A stretch of 10,539 bases of DNA from Candidatus Magasanikiibacteriota bacterium (GCA_903853785.1 CAINUM010000040.1:1-10539); one strand, 5' to 3'. Positions 1 to 6,945 are shown, counted from the first letter of the stretch. Numbers and translations are program-made. Notes: generated from the letters alone by a model not told the origin.

Positions 1-705
1 ATCTATTGATGCTAGTGAAAATACGATTAGCAATGACCATAGAGGATTGAAGTCACTATAGCCTGTAATGCCATAGCGTAACAAGTTTACATTGTGGTGA
101 ATAGGGTTTAGTAAACTTACTTTTGACCAGATACCTGGCAAAGTAGACACTGGATAAAAAACACCAGACAAGAAAAGCATCGGCTGCATGATAAACGTGG
201 TCATAAAAGTAAGATTTTCAAAATTTTGTGCTACAAAACCAAAAATCACACCAAGCATACCAAATTCTAAACCAGTTAAAATTAATGCTAACAAAAGATA
301 GACCGGGTGAGACAAATATGGTCCAGGAATAAACCAAATGGTAGCCAAAATCGCAATACATAACGTGATGATCGAGCGTGTGAAAGCAGCCAGCGCATAA
401 CTAATGCCAATGCGCCAAGGTTGAATTGGAACAAGCTGTAAATCAACAATATTTCCAACGTTCTTTGCAATAACGAGGGCAAATGAAGGATTTGAAAAGC
501 TGCTATTAACCACCATCATAGCCAACAGTCCGGAATAAACAAAACTAATATATGGAATATTATTAATACTGCGACCAGCCGCGACCACACCAAATATTCC
601 AAGATAAAGTCCTACCGAAACGATTGGACTAAAAACGGTGTCGATCCAAATTTTTTGAAATCGTTTAACTTCTCGAGCATATAGTGCCCACATGTGTGTA
701 AACAT
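1..705 (-). CDS. ABC-2 type transporter permease, 3' end cut by window edge
   Basis: Membrane subunit of an ABC exporter. I translated the minus strand from the ATG at 705-703: 235 codons stay open to base 1, so the C-terminus is missing (probably some 20-30 residues, judging from family length). It begins MFTHMWALYAREVKRF, a short cytosolic N-terminus, followed by hydrophobic segments at roughly residues 22-44, 52-68, 100-127, 135-158 and 165-185, with a new one starting near 222. The segment MLFLSGVFYPVSTLP (about 180-194) followed by a stretch ending NPIHHNVNLLRYG is the typical ABC-2 signature before the last helix. It starts 4 bases after the stop of the ATPase gene, so the two are co-transcribed and form one transporter. 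ABC-2 exporters move drugs, lipids or polysaccharides; the substrate cannot be read here. No Shine-Dalgarno is visible. Confidence 0.88.
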   Translation of the reverse strand, partial: MFTHMWALYAREVKRFQKIWIDTVFSPIVSVGLYLGIFGVVAAGRSINNIPYISFVYSGLLAMMVVNSSFSNPSFALVIAKNVGNIVDLQLVPIQPWRIGISYALAAFTRSIITLCIAILATIWFIPGPYLSHPVYLLLALILTGLEFGMLGVIFGFVAQNFENLTFMTTFIMQPMLFLSGVFYPVSTLPGIWSKVSLLNPIHHNVNLLRYGITGYSDFNPLWSLLIVFSLASID

Positions 706-709
706 AATT

Positions 710-1624
710 TTATGGTTGTGTCAGTTTTAAGAATACTTGTTCGAGCGAAGCGGCTTCGGAACGAATGCCTTTGATGTTGCCACGATAATGATTGGTAAGT
801 TTTGTCATATCGTCGGTAAGGTCATTGATAGGCATCTCGTATTCGACACCAATCTCTTTAATGCCTGGTAGGTGAGCCACATTGCGATCAAATAATTCGA
901 AATGAATTACATTTTTAGAAAATTCTTGTTGTATATCTTTTAATTTACCGGTTTTTATAACGCGTCCATGATTGATCAGGGTGATAGATTCACAAAGCTG
1001 TTCAGCTTCTTCTAGATAATGAGTGGTAAACAATATGGTTGTGCCTTCTGCATTTAGTCTCCGCACTAATGCCCAAATTTTTTGGCGTAGTGATACGTCT
1101 ACACCAGCGGTAGGTTCGTCTAATATTAAGAAAACTGGTTTGTGTAGTATGGCTTTGGCTAACATCAGACGACGCTTCATACCGCCAGATAAAGTACGGG
1201 CGCGTTCGTGAATCTTGTCTTCCAGTTCCAAGTCTTTTAAAACCTGCTGAATTCGCTCTCTACGTTCATGTTTAGGTACTCCATACATGCCACCAAAATA
1301 ATACAGCACTTCTTCAACTGTAAAAGCCATTTCTGCGACAATTTCTTGCGGAACAATACCAATCATTTGTTTGGTAAGTTCAGTTTCTTTTACCACATCA
1401 TGTTCGAGAACTTCAATAGTACCGCTAGTGGGTAAAAGTATTCCACTAATCATGTTGATGATGGTAGATTTTCCAGCACCATTTGGACCGAGTAGTCCAT
1501 AAATTTTCCCTGGTTCAATTTTAAGAGAAACATCATCTACAGCGATAAAATCTTTGCCAGTTGGACTGGTAAATTTTTTAGTAACATTTGAAATATTTAG
1601 TGAATACATAGTAGGTTTAATCAT
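710..1624 (-). CDS. ABC-2 type exporter ATP-binding subunit
   Basis: Cytosolic ATPase that powers the adjacent permease. All nucleotide-binding motifs are present in order: Walker A GPNGAGKST (46-54), Q-loop VPQ (91-93), signature LSGGMKRR (145-152), Walker B VFLILDEP (164-171) and H-loop histidine in FTTH (199-202). The signature LSGGMKRR and the roughly 85-residue C-terminal extension after the H-loop (regulatory domain, about 220-304) are typical of the drug/antibiotic exporter (DrrA/CcmA-like) group. At 304 residues it has normal length. The ATG at 1624 is used; an in-frame ATG at 1609, just before YSLNISNVTKKF, is equally plausible because the homologous region begins there. An extended -10 promoter lies just upstream. 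It is the first gene of a two-gene operon. Function as an exporter ATPase is secure; substrate is unknown. Confidence 0.95.
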   Translation of the reverse strand: MIKPTMYSLNISNVTKKFTSPTGKDFIAVDDVSLKIEPGKIYGLLGPNGAGKSTIINMISGILLPTSGTIEVLEHDVVKETELTKQMIGIVPQEIVAEMAFTVEEVLYYFGGMYGVPKHERRERIQQVLKDLELEDKIHERARTLSGGMKRRLMLAKAILHKPVFLILDEPTAGVDVSLRQKIWALVRRLNAEGTTILFTTHYLEEAEQLCESITLINHGRVIKTGKLKDIQQEFSKNVIHFELFDRNVAHLPGIKEIGVEYEMPINDLTDDMTKLTNHYRGNIKGIRSEAASLEQVFLKLTQP

Positions 1625-1640
1625 AAAACAGTGAAATTTT

Positions 1641-1670
1641 AGTATATCATTGTATTGTATTAATTAACAA
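1641..1670 (-). promoter_or_regulatory. Promoter of the ABC exporter operon
   Basis: On the minus strand, TTGTTA (1670-1665) is separated by 18 bases from TATACT (1646-1641). The -10 is preceded by TGA, giving the extended form TGATATACT. The predicted +1 is near 1634, leaving a leader of only about 10 bases to the ATG at 1624 or 25 to the one at 1609. Pattern-based call only. Confidence 0.5.
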
Positions 1671-1694
1671 GTTGGAAATATGGAGTGGTCTACA

Positions 1695-1734
1695 AATTAA
1701 AAACACACCAATTAAATTAGTGTGTTTTCTAATT
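1695..1734 (-). terminator. Hairpin terminator after the 269/65-residue gene pair
   Basis: A perfect 9-bp inverted repeat (AAAACACAC at 1700-1708, GTGTGTTTT at 1720-1728) has an 11-base loop. It is extended outward by AATTA (1695-1699) and TAATT (1730-1734) around one bulged C. Read on the minus strand, the 3' arm runs into GTGTGTTTTTAATTT, a U-rich end. It lies 15 bases past the stop of the 65-residue gene and before the ABC promoter, so it separates the two minus-strand operons. Confidence 0.7.
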
Positions 1735-1748
1735 GCTGAATTTAATTA

Positions 1749-1946
1749 TTAATTTTTAATTGCGTTGCTGCAAATTTGGCATTTAGAAATATGTTCTTTG
1801 TAGGCAATTTCTTCAGACTCTGTTTCAAATTTTTGGTCTACATTAGAACTAAATTGACCGTATGAACTTGAAATGGCTGGTAAACTATCAAACAGCGATC
1901 TTCCAACATTACACAGACTTTCTCGAAATTGGTTTATGTTAATCAT
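1749..1946 (-). CDS. Small protein with C-terminal Hx3Cx2C zinc-finger-like motif
   Basis: I do not recognise the 65-residue protein as a whole. It has no signal peptide or membrane segment. The first 40 residues are polar and Ser-rich; the C-terminal part, residues about 45-63, reads EEIAYKEHISKCQICSNAI and contains H-x3-C-x2-C, the spacing of the ZAS/zf-HC2 zinc-binding motif of anti-sigma factors. In those proteins the motif is usually N-terminal and followed by more sequence, whereas here it is the very end. A further Cys is at residue 12. It starts 5 bases after the stop of the 269-residue gene, and a terminator follows, so the two form a closed operon. It may be a small metal-binding regulator or partner of the upstream protein; this is inference. 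The tight spacing and the motif argue that it is a real gene. Confidence 0.7.
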   Translation of the reverse strand: MININQFRESLCNVGRSLFDSLPAISSSYGQFSSNVDQKFETESEEIAYKEHISKCQICSNAIKN

Positions 1947-1951
1947 AAAAT

Positions 1952-2761
1952 TTATTTTGACTTACTAATTTGTATCTGTCGACGTAATACTTCGATTTGT
2001 TTCTGTGCTTCTTTAATTAATTCAGATTGATGTTGAATAATTTTCATTAGTTCAAAATTTTCATTAGTTTTTATTGAATCCTTGGATAATCCGGCCTGTC
2101 CTTCTGTTTCAAGGTCAACAAAAATTACGCGAGATTGTTCTCTGTCCCAATTATCTGTTTCTTCTAAATATTGTTTTAATTTAATTGGATCAGAACAGTC
2201 TTTTGGTATGCGAGGTTTGAGACGACTTGGTGGTCCAAAATGGGCCGTTGCTAGCATCCAACTATCCTCCGGATCATCTTTGGTTGGACCATCTGAAACT
2301 TGTAGTTTTCCATCTGGTAATTCATTTTTTTCTACTATTACATATAATACCGAAGCAAAATTTACAAGCCATTCCGGTATTTGATCTCTTTTGATAACTG
2401 GCGCTAGTTTTCCGTGTCTAAATTTATACTCACAGGTGCAATTCCAATTTGCAACTTCGCCGCCTAATGGTCCGTCTAGTTCTGGTAATACAAATCTGCC
2501 AGGCATACCAGCCCCACCAGGTATTTCAAGTTTAAAATATCTAGATCCGGATTTAGCATTTTTAATTTCATTAGTAACTTCAACCCCGTTAGTAAGACAT
2601 TCCGAGATATCTTCTGCGGAAATCCCTTTTCCCATTAGATGTTTATCTATGTACGAATTATGATATGCTTTTTCGTTGATTCGCAATGTAGGTTCTTTTT
2701 TTTCTTTGTCTGTATTTACGGCTGGATCATTTTGTCCAATATCAACACGTTTTTCACCCAT
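1952..2761 (-). CDS. Hypothetical protein with C-terminal coiled coil
   Basis: Not recognised as a named family. The 269-residue protein has no signal peptide or membrane helix and should be cytosolic. Residues 1-30 are charged and probably disordered. Residues 41-62 (HLMGKGISAEDISECLTNG and following) followed by SGSRYFKLEI resemble the layout of DUF4258-type small domains (histidine, RGIS-E-D-hydrophobic, NG, then a beta strand), but this is a weak, by-eye resemblance. The centre is Pro/Gly-rich with a CxC (108-110) and ends in a WMLATAHFGPPSRLKPR segment (168-184). Residues about 235-266 (FELMKIIQHQSELIKEAQKQ onward) have a heptad pattern that suggests a coiled coil and therefore self-association or a partner. 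First gene of a pair with the small Hx3Cx2C protein. It has its own promoter upstream. Confidence 0.85.
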   Translation of the reverse strand: MGEKRVDIGQNDPAVNTDKEKKEPTLRINEKAYHNSYIDKHLMGKGISAEDISECLTNGVEVTNEIKNAKSGSRYFKLEIPGGAGMPGRFVLPELDGPLGGEVANWNCTCEYKFRHGKLAPVIKRDQIPEWLVNFASVLYVIVEKNELPDGKLQVSDGPTKDDPEDSWMLATAHFGPPSRLKPRIPKDCSDPIKLKQYLEETDNWDREQSRVIFVDLETEGQAGLSKDSIKTNENFELMKIIQHQSELIKEAQKQIEVLRRQIQISKSK

Positions 2762-2798
2762 ATTTTTGGTAAGTTAATCATGTATTTATAATGAACAT

Positions 2799-2828
2799 AT
2801 TATACATTAATAACGATATTTAATGCAA
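2799..2828 (-). promoter_or_regulatory. Promoter of the 269/65-residue operon
   Basis: On the minus strand, a consensus -10 TATAAT (2804-2799) sits 18 bases after a weak -35 TTGCAT (2828-2823). Predicted +1 is near 2792, giving a leader of about 30 bases. It lies in the divergent gap shared with the phosphatase gene. Confidence 0.5.
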
Positions 2829-2887
2829 TAACTTCAATTTTTAACGACAAATAATAATATTTTAATAGGATGTTTTATAAGTATTGA

Positions 2888-2895
2888 TGTATAAT
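2888..2895 (+). promoter_or_regulatory. -10 element of the phosphatase gene
   Basis: TGTATAAT contains a consensus -10 hexamer (2890-2895). No convincing -35 lies at 16-19 bases. Predicted +1 is near 2902, inside the longest possible reading frame (TTG 2884 or ATG 2887). This is why the ATG at 2920 is preferred as the phosphatase start. Confidence 0.4.
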
Positions 2896-2919
2896 AGAAA
2901 TACTATTTATCAATATTAT

Positions 2920-3534
2920 ATGAAAAGTTTTAAATTAATTAAAACTATAATTTGTTCGGTTGTTGTAGTTGTTGTCATGTTTTTAAAATTAACATTATCA
3001 GCAGAGGCAAATATAATTAAACCTATATTTATAGGTCCAAGAGAAAATATCCCAACCAGCACTCCTAAAGAGTATGGTTTTTGGTCGTTTTCCATTATTG
3101 ATAAAAATAAAATTTCTAGATCAGGACAACCACTAATTTCAGAATTCAAATGGCTAAAAAATAACGGCTGGAAAAGCATTGTTGATTTGAGAGTGGATGG
3201 TGAATACAAAGAAATTGGGGATGATAGAAAATTAAAGGGTTTTAAAGAATTGAAGTTTAATTTTTTATCTTTACCTATTCGTGATGGGAGTGTACCAACC
3301 ACAAATCAAGCTAAACAATTTTTAAAATTTGTTATAGACCCTAAAAATCAACCGGTTCACGTTCATTGTCGTGGAGGATATGGTCGTGCTGGAACTATGA
3401 TGGCGCTGTATCGTTATACGGTTGATGGGTGGAAGATGTCCGACGCGATTACCGAATCGCGTTTGTATCGAGGTGGTGTAGATGATTATCAAAAAAAATG
3501 GTTGCTTAATTGGGAGAAGAATAACAAACGTTAA
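2920..3534 (+). CDS. Membrane-anchored or exported DSP/PTP-like phosphatase
   Basis: Cysteine-dependent phosphatase of the tyrosine/dual-specificity superfamily. Numbering from the ATG at 2920 (204 residues), the P-loop is HCRGGYGR (149-156), matching HC-x5-R with Cys150 as nucleophile and Arg156 binding phosphate. The segment RSGQP (67-71), the strand SIVDLR (86-91) and PIRDGS (119-124, with Asp122 as probable general acid) are the usual landmarks of the small bacterial/Siw14-like group. An N-terminal hydrophobic stretch (about 7-27, with five consecutive Val) followed by SAEA looks like a signal peptide or anchor, placing the enzyme outside the membrane. Starts at 2884 (TTG) or 2887 (ATG) are possible, but would add a polar extension ahead of the signal and would overlap the -10 element. 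The substrate (phosphoprotein, phosphoinositide or sugar phosphate) is unknown. The gene overlaps its convergent neighbour by 4 bases. Confidence 0.85.
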   Translation: MKSFKLIKTIICSVVVVVVMFLKLTLSAEANIIKPIFIGPRENIPTSTPKEYGFWSFSIIDKNKISRSGQPLISEFKWLKNNGWKSIVDLRVDGEYKEIGDDRKLKGFKELKFNFLSLPIRDGSVPTTNQAKQFLKFVIDPKNQPVHVHCRGGYGRAGTMMALYRYTVDGWKMSDAITESRLYRGGVDDYQKKWLLNWEKNNKR

Positions 3535-3555
3535 GATTTTTTAATTAACGTTTTT
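3526..3555. terminator. Hairpin spanning two overlapping convergent stop codons
   Basis: A perfect 9-bp inverted repeat, AAACGTTAA (3526-3534) and TTAACGTTT (3545-3553), flanks a 10-base T-rich loop. The left arm contains the stop codons of both convergent genes, which share the bases TTAA at 3531-3534. On the plus strand the hairpin ends in a run of five T. It could end transcription from both sides, although the stem has only two G-C pairs and is weak. Confidence 0.45.
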
Positions 3556-4610
3556 AAAACCCATTGACCTTCGCCGATTCGAAGCCATCCATTTTTTTCT
3601 TCAAAAGCCAGAACTGGCGCGCCTTTCGATAATTTAACAACTATTGGATATTTTGTTGCTGGACCGCTACGCACATTTAAATCTTTTGTAGTGGCTGTTC
3701 CTCTAGAAATAATAGTCATTGCACCCATGAGCAGAGGTAATGTTCTGGTCGGTTCAACAAAAAATTGTCCCGGTAAATTATAACCACAGGCAGCACTGCC
3801 ACCACCGTCAGCTTCTAACTGGCTCTCAACGGAAACGCCGGCTGCTAAAAGTGCGTCGCTGGCTTCTTGTACTGACGCTTGTTTGCTGCAATAAACTAAT
3901 AGTTCCTTGTTGTTTGGAGAAACCCCGAGGAACAATCGTCCCGTTGCGCCATTTGCACTATCATTTTTTGCAACGGTAGGAGCAAAACCTTCAAGGGCTT
4001 GGTCTCCAATACTACTACTGACAAAAGTTGCCGAATCAAAAGTGCTGATAAATGCATTTCCAGTTTTATTATTTATGATAAGCATACGGCGGTCTTGAGC
4101 CATATCACTCAACGGACGACTTCCGCTAGTTATCAGTGTAGTTGTACCATTAGTAGATTTTAAAGCCATGCTTAAATCACTAATAGAATTAGTTATATTA
4201 AAAAATGGTGCATTCCAAATAAATTGAGAAATAGATGTAGATTTTTTTGTTAGTTCAGCTGGAATTTTTTGAAACGCAAAATTATGATAAGTTTGGGTGG
4301 TCACCTCTGATGCGAAACTTTGATTGTCTTCACCCCAACTCAATGGAGTAGTAGATGAGGCAATAAAACCAATATTATTTTGAGGTAAATAGATGCGTGT
4401 TAAAAAATCCATCGAACCATTGCCGTTGGGTGCTTTATAAAAAGTAGCAATCCCAGGAGCTTTAGCCCATGTTATTTGTGTGTAACCTTCTGGTGCAATA
4501 GCTTTCCAAGCTGATGGTATTTTTGGTTTAACTACTGGTATAGTTTTAGCCAAAACAGGAGTTGATGAAAAAGCAAAAGAGATTAAAAACATTATAAATA
4601 TTTTTTTCAT
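3531..4610 (-). CDS. Exported phosphodiester-glycosidase-like protein with SH3b domain
   Basis: A 359-residue exported protein. Residues 1-21 are a clear signal peptide (KK, hydrophobic core, cleavage after VLA). The middle part resembles the NAGPA/DUF2233 (phosphodiester glycosidase) fold: NAPFF (133-137) near the expected Asn-x-x-Phe-Phe site, QALEGFAPTVAKN (204-216), GRLFLGV (224-230) and above all EADGGGSAACGYN (266-278), which mirrors the family's LDGGGS block. Cys241 and Cys275 could form a disulfide. Residues 308-357 (LNVRSGPATKYPIVVKLSKG and GWLRIGEGQWV) form a bacterial SH3 domain, usually a cell-wall binding module. Family members remove phosphodiester-linked sugars or act on exopolysaccharide. 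The N-terminal half (22-130) is not recognised. It is divergent from the transglycosylase gene, which fits an envelope role. The SH3b call is firm; the glycosidase call is by motif. Confidence 0.82.
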   Translation of the reverse strand: MKKIFIMFLISFAFSSTPVLAKTIPVVKPKIPSAWKAIAPEGYTQITWAKAPGIATFYKAPNGNGSMDFLTRIYLPQNNIGFIASSTTPLSWGEDNQSFASEVTTQTYHNFAFQKIPAELTKKSTSISQFIWNAPFFNITNSISDLSMALKSTNGTTTLITSGSRPLSDMAQDRRMLIINNKTGNAFISTFDSATFVSSSIGDQALEGFAPTVAKNDSANGATGRLFLGVSPNNKELLVYCSKQASVQEASDALLAAGVSVESQLEADGGGSAACGYNLPGQFFVEPTRTLPLLMGAMTIISRGTATTKDLNVRSGPATKYPIVVKLSKGAPVLAFEEKNGWLRIGEGQWVLKTLIKKS

Positions 4611-4665
4611 ATATTGAATATTAAAATTATAAAAACGACTTTATATATTTTACGGATATTTATGT

Positions 4666-4694
4666 ATTATACTATTGATAATGTTTGGCGTAAA
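4666..4694 (-). promoter_or_regulatory. Promoter of the SH3b/glycosidase-like gene
   Basis: On the minus strand, TTTACG (4694-4689) and consensus TATAAT (4671-4666) are separated by exactly 17 bases. Predicted +1 is near 4659, giving a 49-base leader. The -35 is half of the inverted repeat at 4689-4705, so a protein bound there would block this promoter. Confidence 0.55.
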
Positions 4695-4705
4695 TACTAT
4701 TTACG
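4689..4705. promoter_or_regulatory. Operator-like inverted repeat between divergent envelope genes
   Basis: CGTAAAT (4689-4695) and ATTTACG (4699-4705) form a perfect 7-bp inverted repeat around a 3-base centre. It sits between the divergent glycosidase-like and transglycosylase genes and overlaps the -35 of the former. No T-run follows on either strand, so it is not a terminator. A binding site for a dimeric regulator is the likeliest reading, but no regulator is encoded in the window. Confidence 0.4.
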
Positions 4706-4731
4706 TATGTCTTTATCTTTCGTCTCGATAA

Positions 4732-4740
4732 TGATATTAT
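4732..4740 (+). promoter_or_regulatory. Extended -10 of the transglycosylase gene
   Basis: TGATATTAT matches the extended -10 form TG-n-TATAAT with one mismatch; no good -35 precedes it, which extended -10 promoters tolerate. Predicted +1 is 4747-4748, on the start codon itself, so the transcript would be leaderless. Confidence 0.35.
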
Positions 4741-4747
4741 AAGAGAT

Positions 4748-6055
4748 ATGAAAATTAAAAAAATATTTCTATTTATAATTATATTTGGGCTTTTTTTGGC
4801 TTCGTCAAATTATGTATTTGCCGCAGACGAAACCCAAGATCAATTGGAGCAAGAACTTAAAGACATACAGGTTCAAATCGATCAACTCACCAAAGATCTT
4901 TCTCAAACTCAAAGCCAAAAAGTAACACTTGCGAATAAAATTAAACAATTGCAGGCCAAACAAAAAACACTAAATTTACAGGTTCAACAAACTTCTTTAA
5001 AACTAAAAAAAATTACCGGACAACTAACAGTTACTGAGCGAAGCGTGGAAGCCAGTTTAGTCAAACAAAAAATACTTAAAAGCCAAATTTTAGATTTTAT
5101 ACATCAAATAAACAATTCGAGTGATAATCTACTCGTACAACTGGCAAGTGCGAAAGGTTTGACGGATTTGTATATTAGGACTAGACAATATTCCGAAATA
5201 ACAAATGCGTTGGGCGGTGTTTTAAAAGAACATAGACAGTTGGTAGTTGAGCTTGGAATAAAACAGGATAAATTGGAAAATCAGAAATCAGAAGCCGATA
5301 ATCTTTTGAAAATTAGTGCGATTCAAAAAGGTGATTTAAACGAATCGCTTACTGAACAAAACACGCTTTTAGTTGAAACAAAAGGCTTGGAAAGTAATTA
5401 TCAAGTAGCTATTAGTAATAGTAAAAAACGTGCGGCCGAAATTAAAAATAGAATTTACGAGTTGTTTAATACAGGTAAACAGATTGATTTTGGTCAGGCG
5501 GTGGAGATAGCCAAAACGGCTGGAAATTTATCTGGGGTACGACCGGCGCTTTTATTGGCAATATTAACCCAAGAATCTAATTTAGGAAAAAATGTTGGTA
5601 CTTGTAATCGAGCGGGTGACCCTAAAGAAAAAAGTTGGAAAGTAATTATGAAACCAACACGTGATCAAGAACCATTTAAACAGATTACAGATGATCTGGG
5701 GTTGCCGATAGATACTACGCCTGTATCATGCCCAATGCGAGATAAAAAAGGAAAACAAGTAGGTTGGGGCGGAGCCATGGGTCCAGCTCAATTTATCCCT
5801 TCAACCTGGATGGGGTATAAAAATAAAGTTGCAACGCTTTCAGGAAAGGGCACGGCTAATCCTTGGGATATTCGGGATGCTTTTTTGGCGTCAGCAATAA
5901 AACTAAAAAGTGATGGTGCGGACGGCACACAAGATGGAGAGTGGAAAGCAGCTTTGAAGTATTTTGCTGGATCGGTGAATTACACTTTTAGATTTTACGC
6001 AGACAATGTTATGGCTACTGCCAAAAAATATCAGACAGATATTGATTCGTTGTAA
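4748..6055 (+). CDS. Exported lytic transglycosylase with N-terminal coiled coil
   Basis: Peptidoglycan-cleaving enzyme, 435 residues. A signal peptide (1-25, cleavage in VFAADE) is followed by a long Gln/Lys-rich coiled coil (about 27-120) and a second helical section (about 155-240). That layout recalls PcsB/EnvC-type cell-division proteins, but with a different catalytic end. The C-terminal domain (about 248-430) is a lysozyme-like transglycosylase: LLLAILTQESNLGKN (268-282) with predicted catalytic Glu276, and GGAMGPAQFIPSTW (341-354), the MltB/SLT-type block. An insertion between them (283-340) contains Cys286 and Cys328, a possible disulfide. MltB-like enzymes cut the MurNAc-GlcNAc bond to give anhydro-MurNAc. 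The coiled coil probably controls access or binds a partner at the membrane. The weak AAGAG ahead of the ATG is the closest thing to a ribosome binding site in the window. Confidence 0.9.
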   Translation: MKIKKIFLFIIIFGLFLASSNYVFAADETQDQLEQELKDIQVQIDQLTKDLSQTQSQKVTLANKIKQLQAKQKTLNLQVQQTSLKLKKITGQLTVTERSVEASLVKQKILKSQILDFIHQINNSSDNLLVQLASAKGLTDLYIRTRQYSEITNALGGVLKEHRQLVVELGIKQDKLENQKSEADNLLKISAIQKGDLNESLTEQNTLLVETKGLESNYQVAISNSKKRAAEIKNRIYELFNTGKQIDFGQAVEIAKTAGNLSGVRPALLLAILTQESNLGKNVGTCNRAGDPKEKSWKVIMKPTRDQEPFKQITDDLGLPIDTTPVSCPMRDKKGKQVGWGGAMGPAQFIPSTWMGYKNKVATLSGKGTANPWDIRDAFLASAIKLKSDGADGTQDGEWKAALKYFAGSVNYTFRFYADNVMATAKKYQTDIDSL

Positions 6056-6069
6056 TATATATGGATAGC

Positions 6070-6939
6070 CTATTTTAAGTGTTCCAAATTCCCAACAAAC
6101 ATTTTCATATTATTACTAACTTCGAAGCTGTGTAAAATAAACAAATCATCTTTTGAGTGGGTGGTGCGTTCAAAACCTGTGCGAGCCGAGGTGTAGCCGG
6201 CCGCTTTGACTGCGTCAATTGTAATTGGTTTGTATAAACCAAAAGGATACGCAAATGTCGTAATGGTTTTTCCGATATGGTCTTCAATTGTTTTTTTACT
6301 GTCAGCTATTTCAATTTGCAATAATTTTTGATCAGTTATTTTCCATAGGAAAGGATGGGACTTACTGTGATCACCAATTTCCATGCCAGCGTTTGAGAGT
6401 TCTTGGACTTGTTCCCAGGAAAAATAATTCTTTTTTCCTATGGCATTAGTGTAAATATAAAAAGTGGCAGTAATTTTTTCATCCTTTAATATTGGAAATG
6501 CATTGGTAAATTGGTTTTCCCAACCGTCGTCAAAACTTATGATTACTGGTTTTTTCGGTAGTGGAACACCGTCAAAATATTTTACCAATTTATCAAAACT
6601 TACGGCAGTATAGCCGTGGGATTTAAGATATTGAAGTTGGAGTTTGAAATTATTCGGATCAACATCGTATTTTTTAATTGAATTTGACTCTCCAGCAAAA
6701 TACGGACGAACGCTATGATAGACTAATATTGGAACGCGAACGACAGGCTGGGTTGTCGAAGTGTTTGGTGCTATTATATTGCTTGTTAATTTATTAGATT
6801 CGTTTGTATTTTGTATTATTTTGCCGTTAGCTCTCGATTGGCTGAAATTAAAAAAAATGCTAATTATTGCGATAAATATTAAAACTATAAGAGATGCTTC
6901 AAATAATTTTTTCATTTTAAAAATATTTAAGATTTTCAT
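6070..6939 (-). CDS. Membrane-anchored polysaccharide deacetylase (NodB domain)
   Basis: Carbohydrate esterase family 4 protein that removes N-acetyl groups from peptidoglycan or another surface glycan. With numbering from the ATG at 6945 (291 residues), the motifs are VPILVYHSV (71-79), SFDDGW (137-142; Asp139 catalytic base, Asp140 metal ligand), HSKSHP (193-198; His193 and His197 complete the Asp-His-His metal site) and FAYPFGLY (231-238). An N-terminal anchor (about 14-34) is followed by a Ser/Thr/Asn-rich linker (36-68), so the catalytic domain lies outside. Three in-frame ATGs exist at 6945, 6939 and 6915. The promoter's predicted +1 falls on 6939, excluding 6945 for that transcript; 6915, which gives MKKLFEASLIVLIF, is a good alternative. 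The stop is TAG, the only one in the window. It faces the transglycosylase gene 14 bases away, with no terminator between them. Confidence 0.92.
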   Translation of the reverse strand: MKILNIFKMKKLFEASLIVLIFIAIISIFFNFSQSRANGKIIQNTNESNKLTSNIIAPNTSTTQPVVRVPILVYHSVRPYFAGESNSIKKYDVDPNNFKLQLQYLKSHGYTAVSFDKLVKYFDGVPLPKKPVIISFDDGWENQFTNAFPILKDEKITATFYIYTNAIGKKNYFSWEQVQELSNAGMEIGDHSKSHPFLWKITDQKLLQIEIADSKKTIEDHIGKTITTFAYPFGLYKPITIDAVKAAGYTSARTGFERTTHSKDDLFILHSFEVSNNMKMFVGNLEHLK

Positions 6940-6945
6940 AATCAT

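Noticed and set aside
288..482. Minus-strand 64-codon open frame
   Set aside because: Lies within the ABC permease in another frame; the permease translation across 1-705 is clearly the real one.
2082..2663. Two plus-strand open frames (2082-2384, 2391-2663)
   Set aside because: Opposite the 269-residue gene; low-complexity Ser/Pro translations, no start signals, and the minus-strand gene has promoter, partner gene and terminator.
2884..2919. Longer phosphatase N-terminus from TTG 2884 or ATG 2887
   Set aside because: It would place a polar extension before the signal sequence and overlap the -10 TATAAT at 2890-2895.
6056..6069. Terminator between the transglycosylase and deacetylase genes
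   Set aside because: The 14-base gap has only ATAG-C-CTAT, too small a loop and stem, and no T-run.
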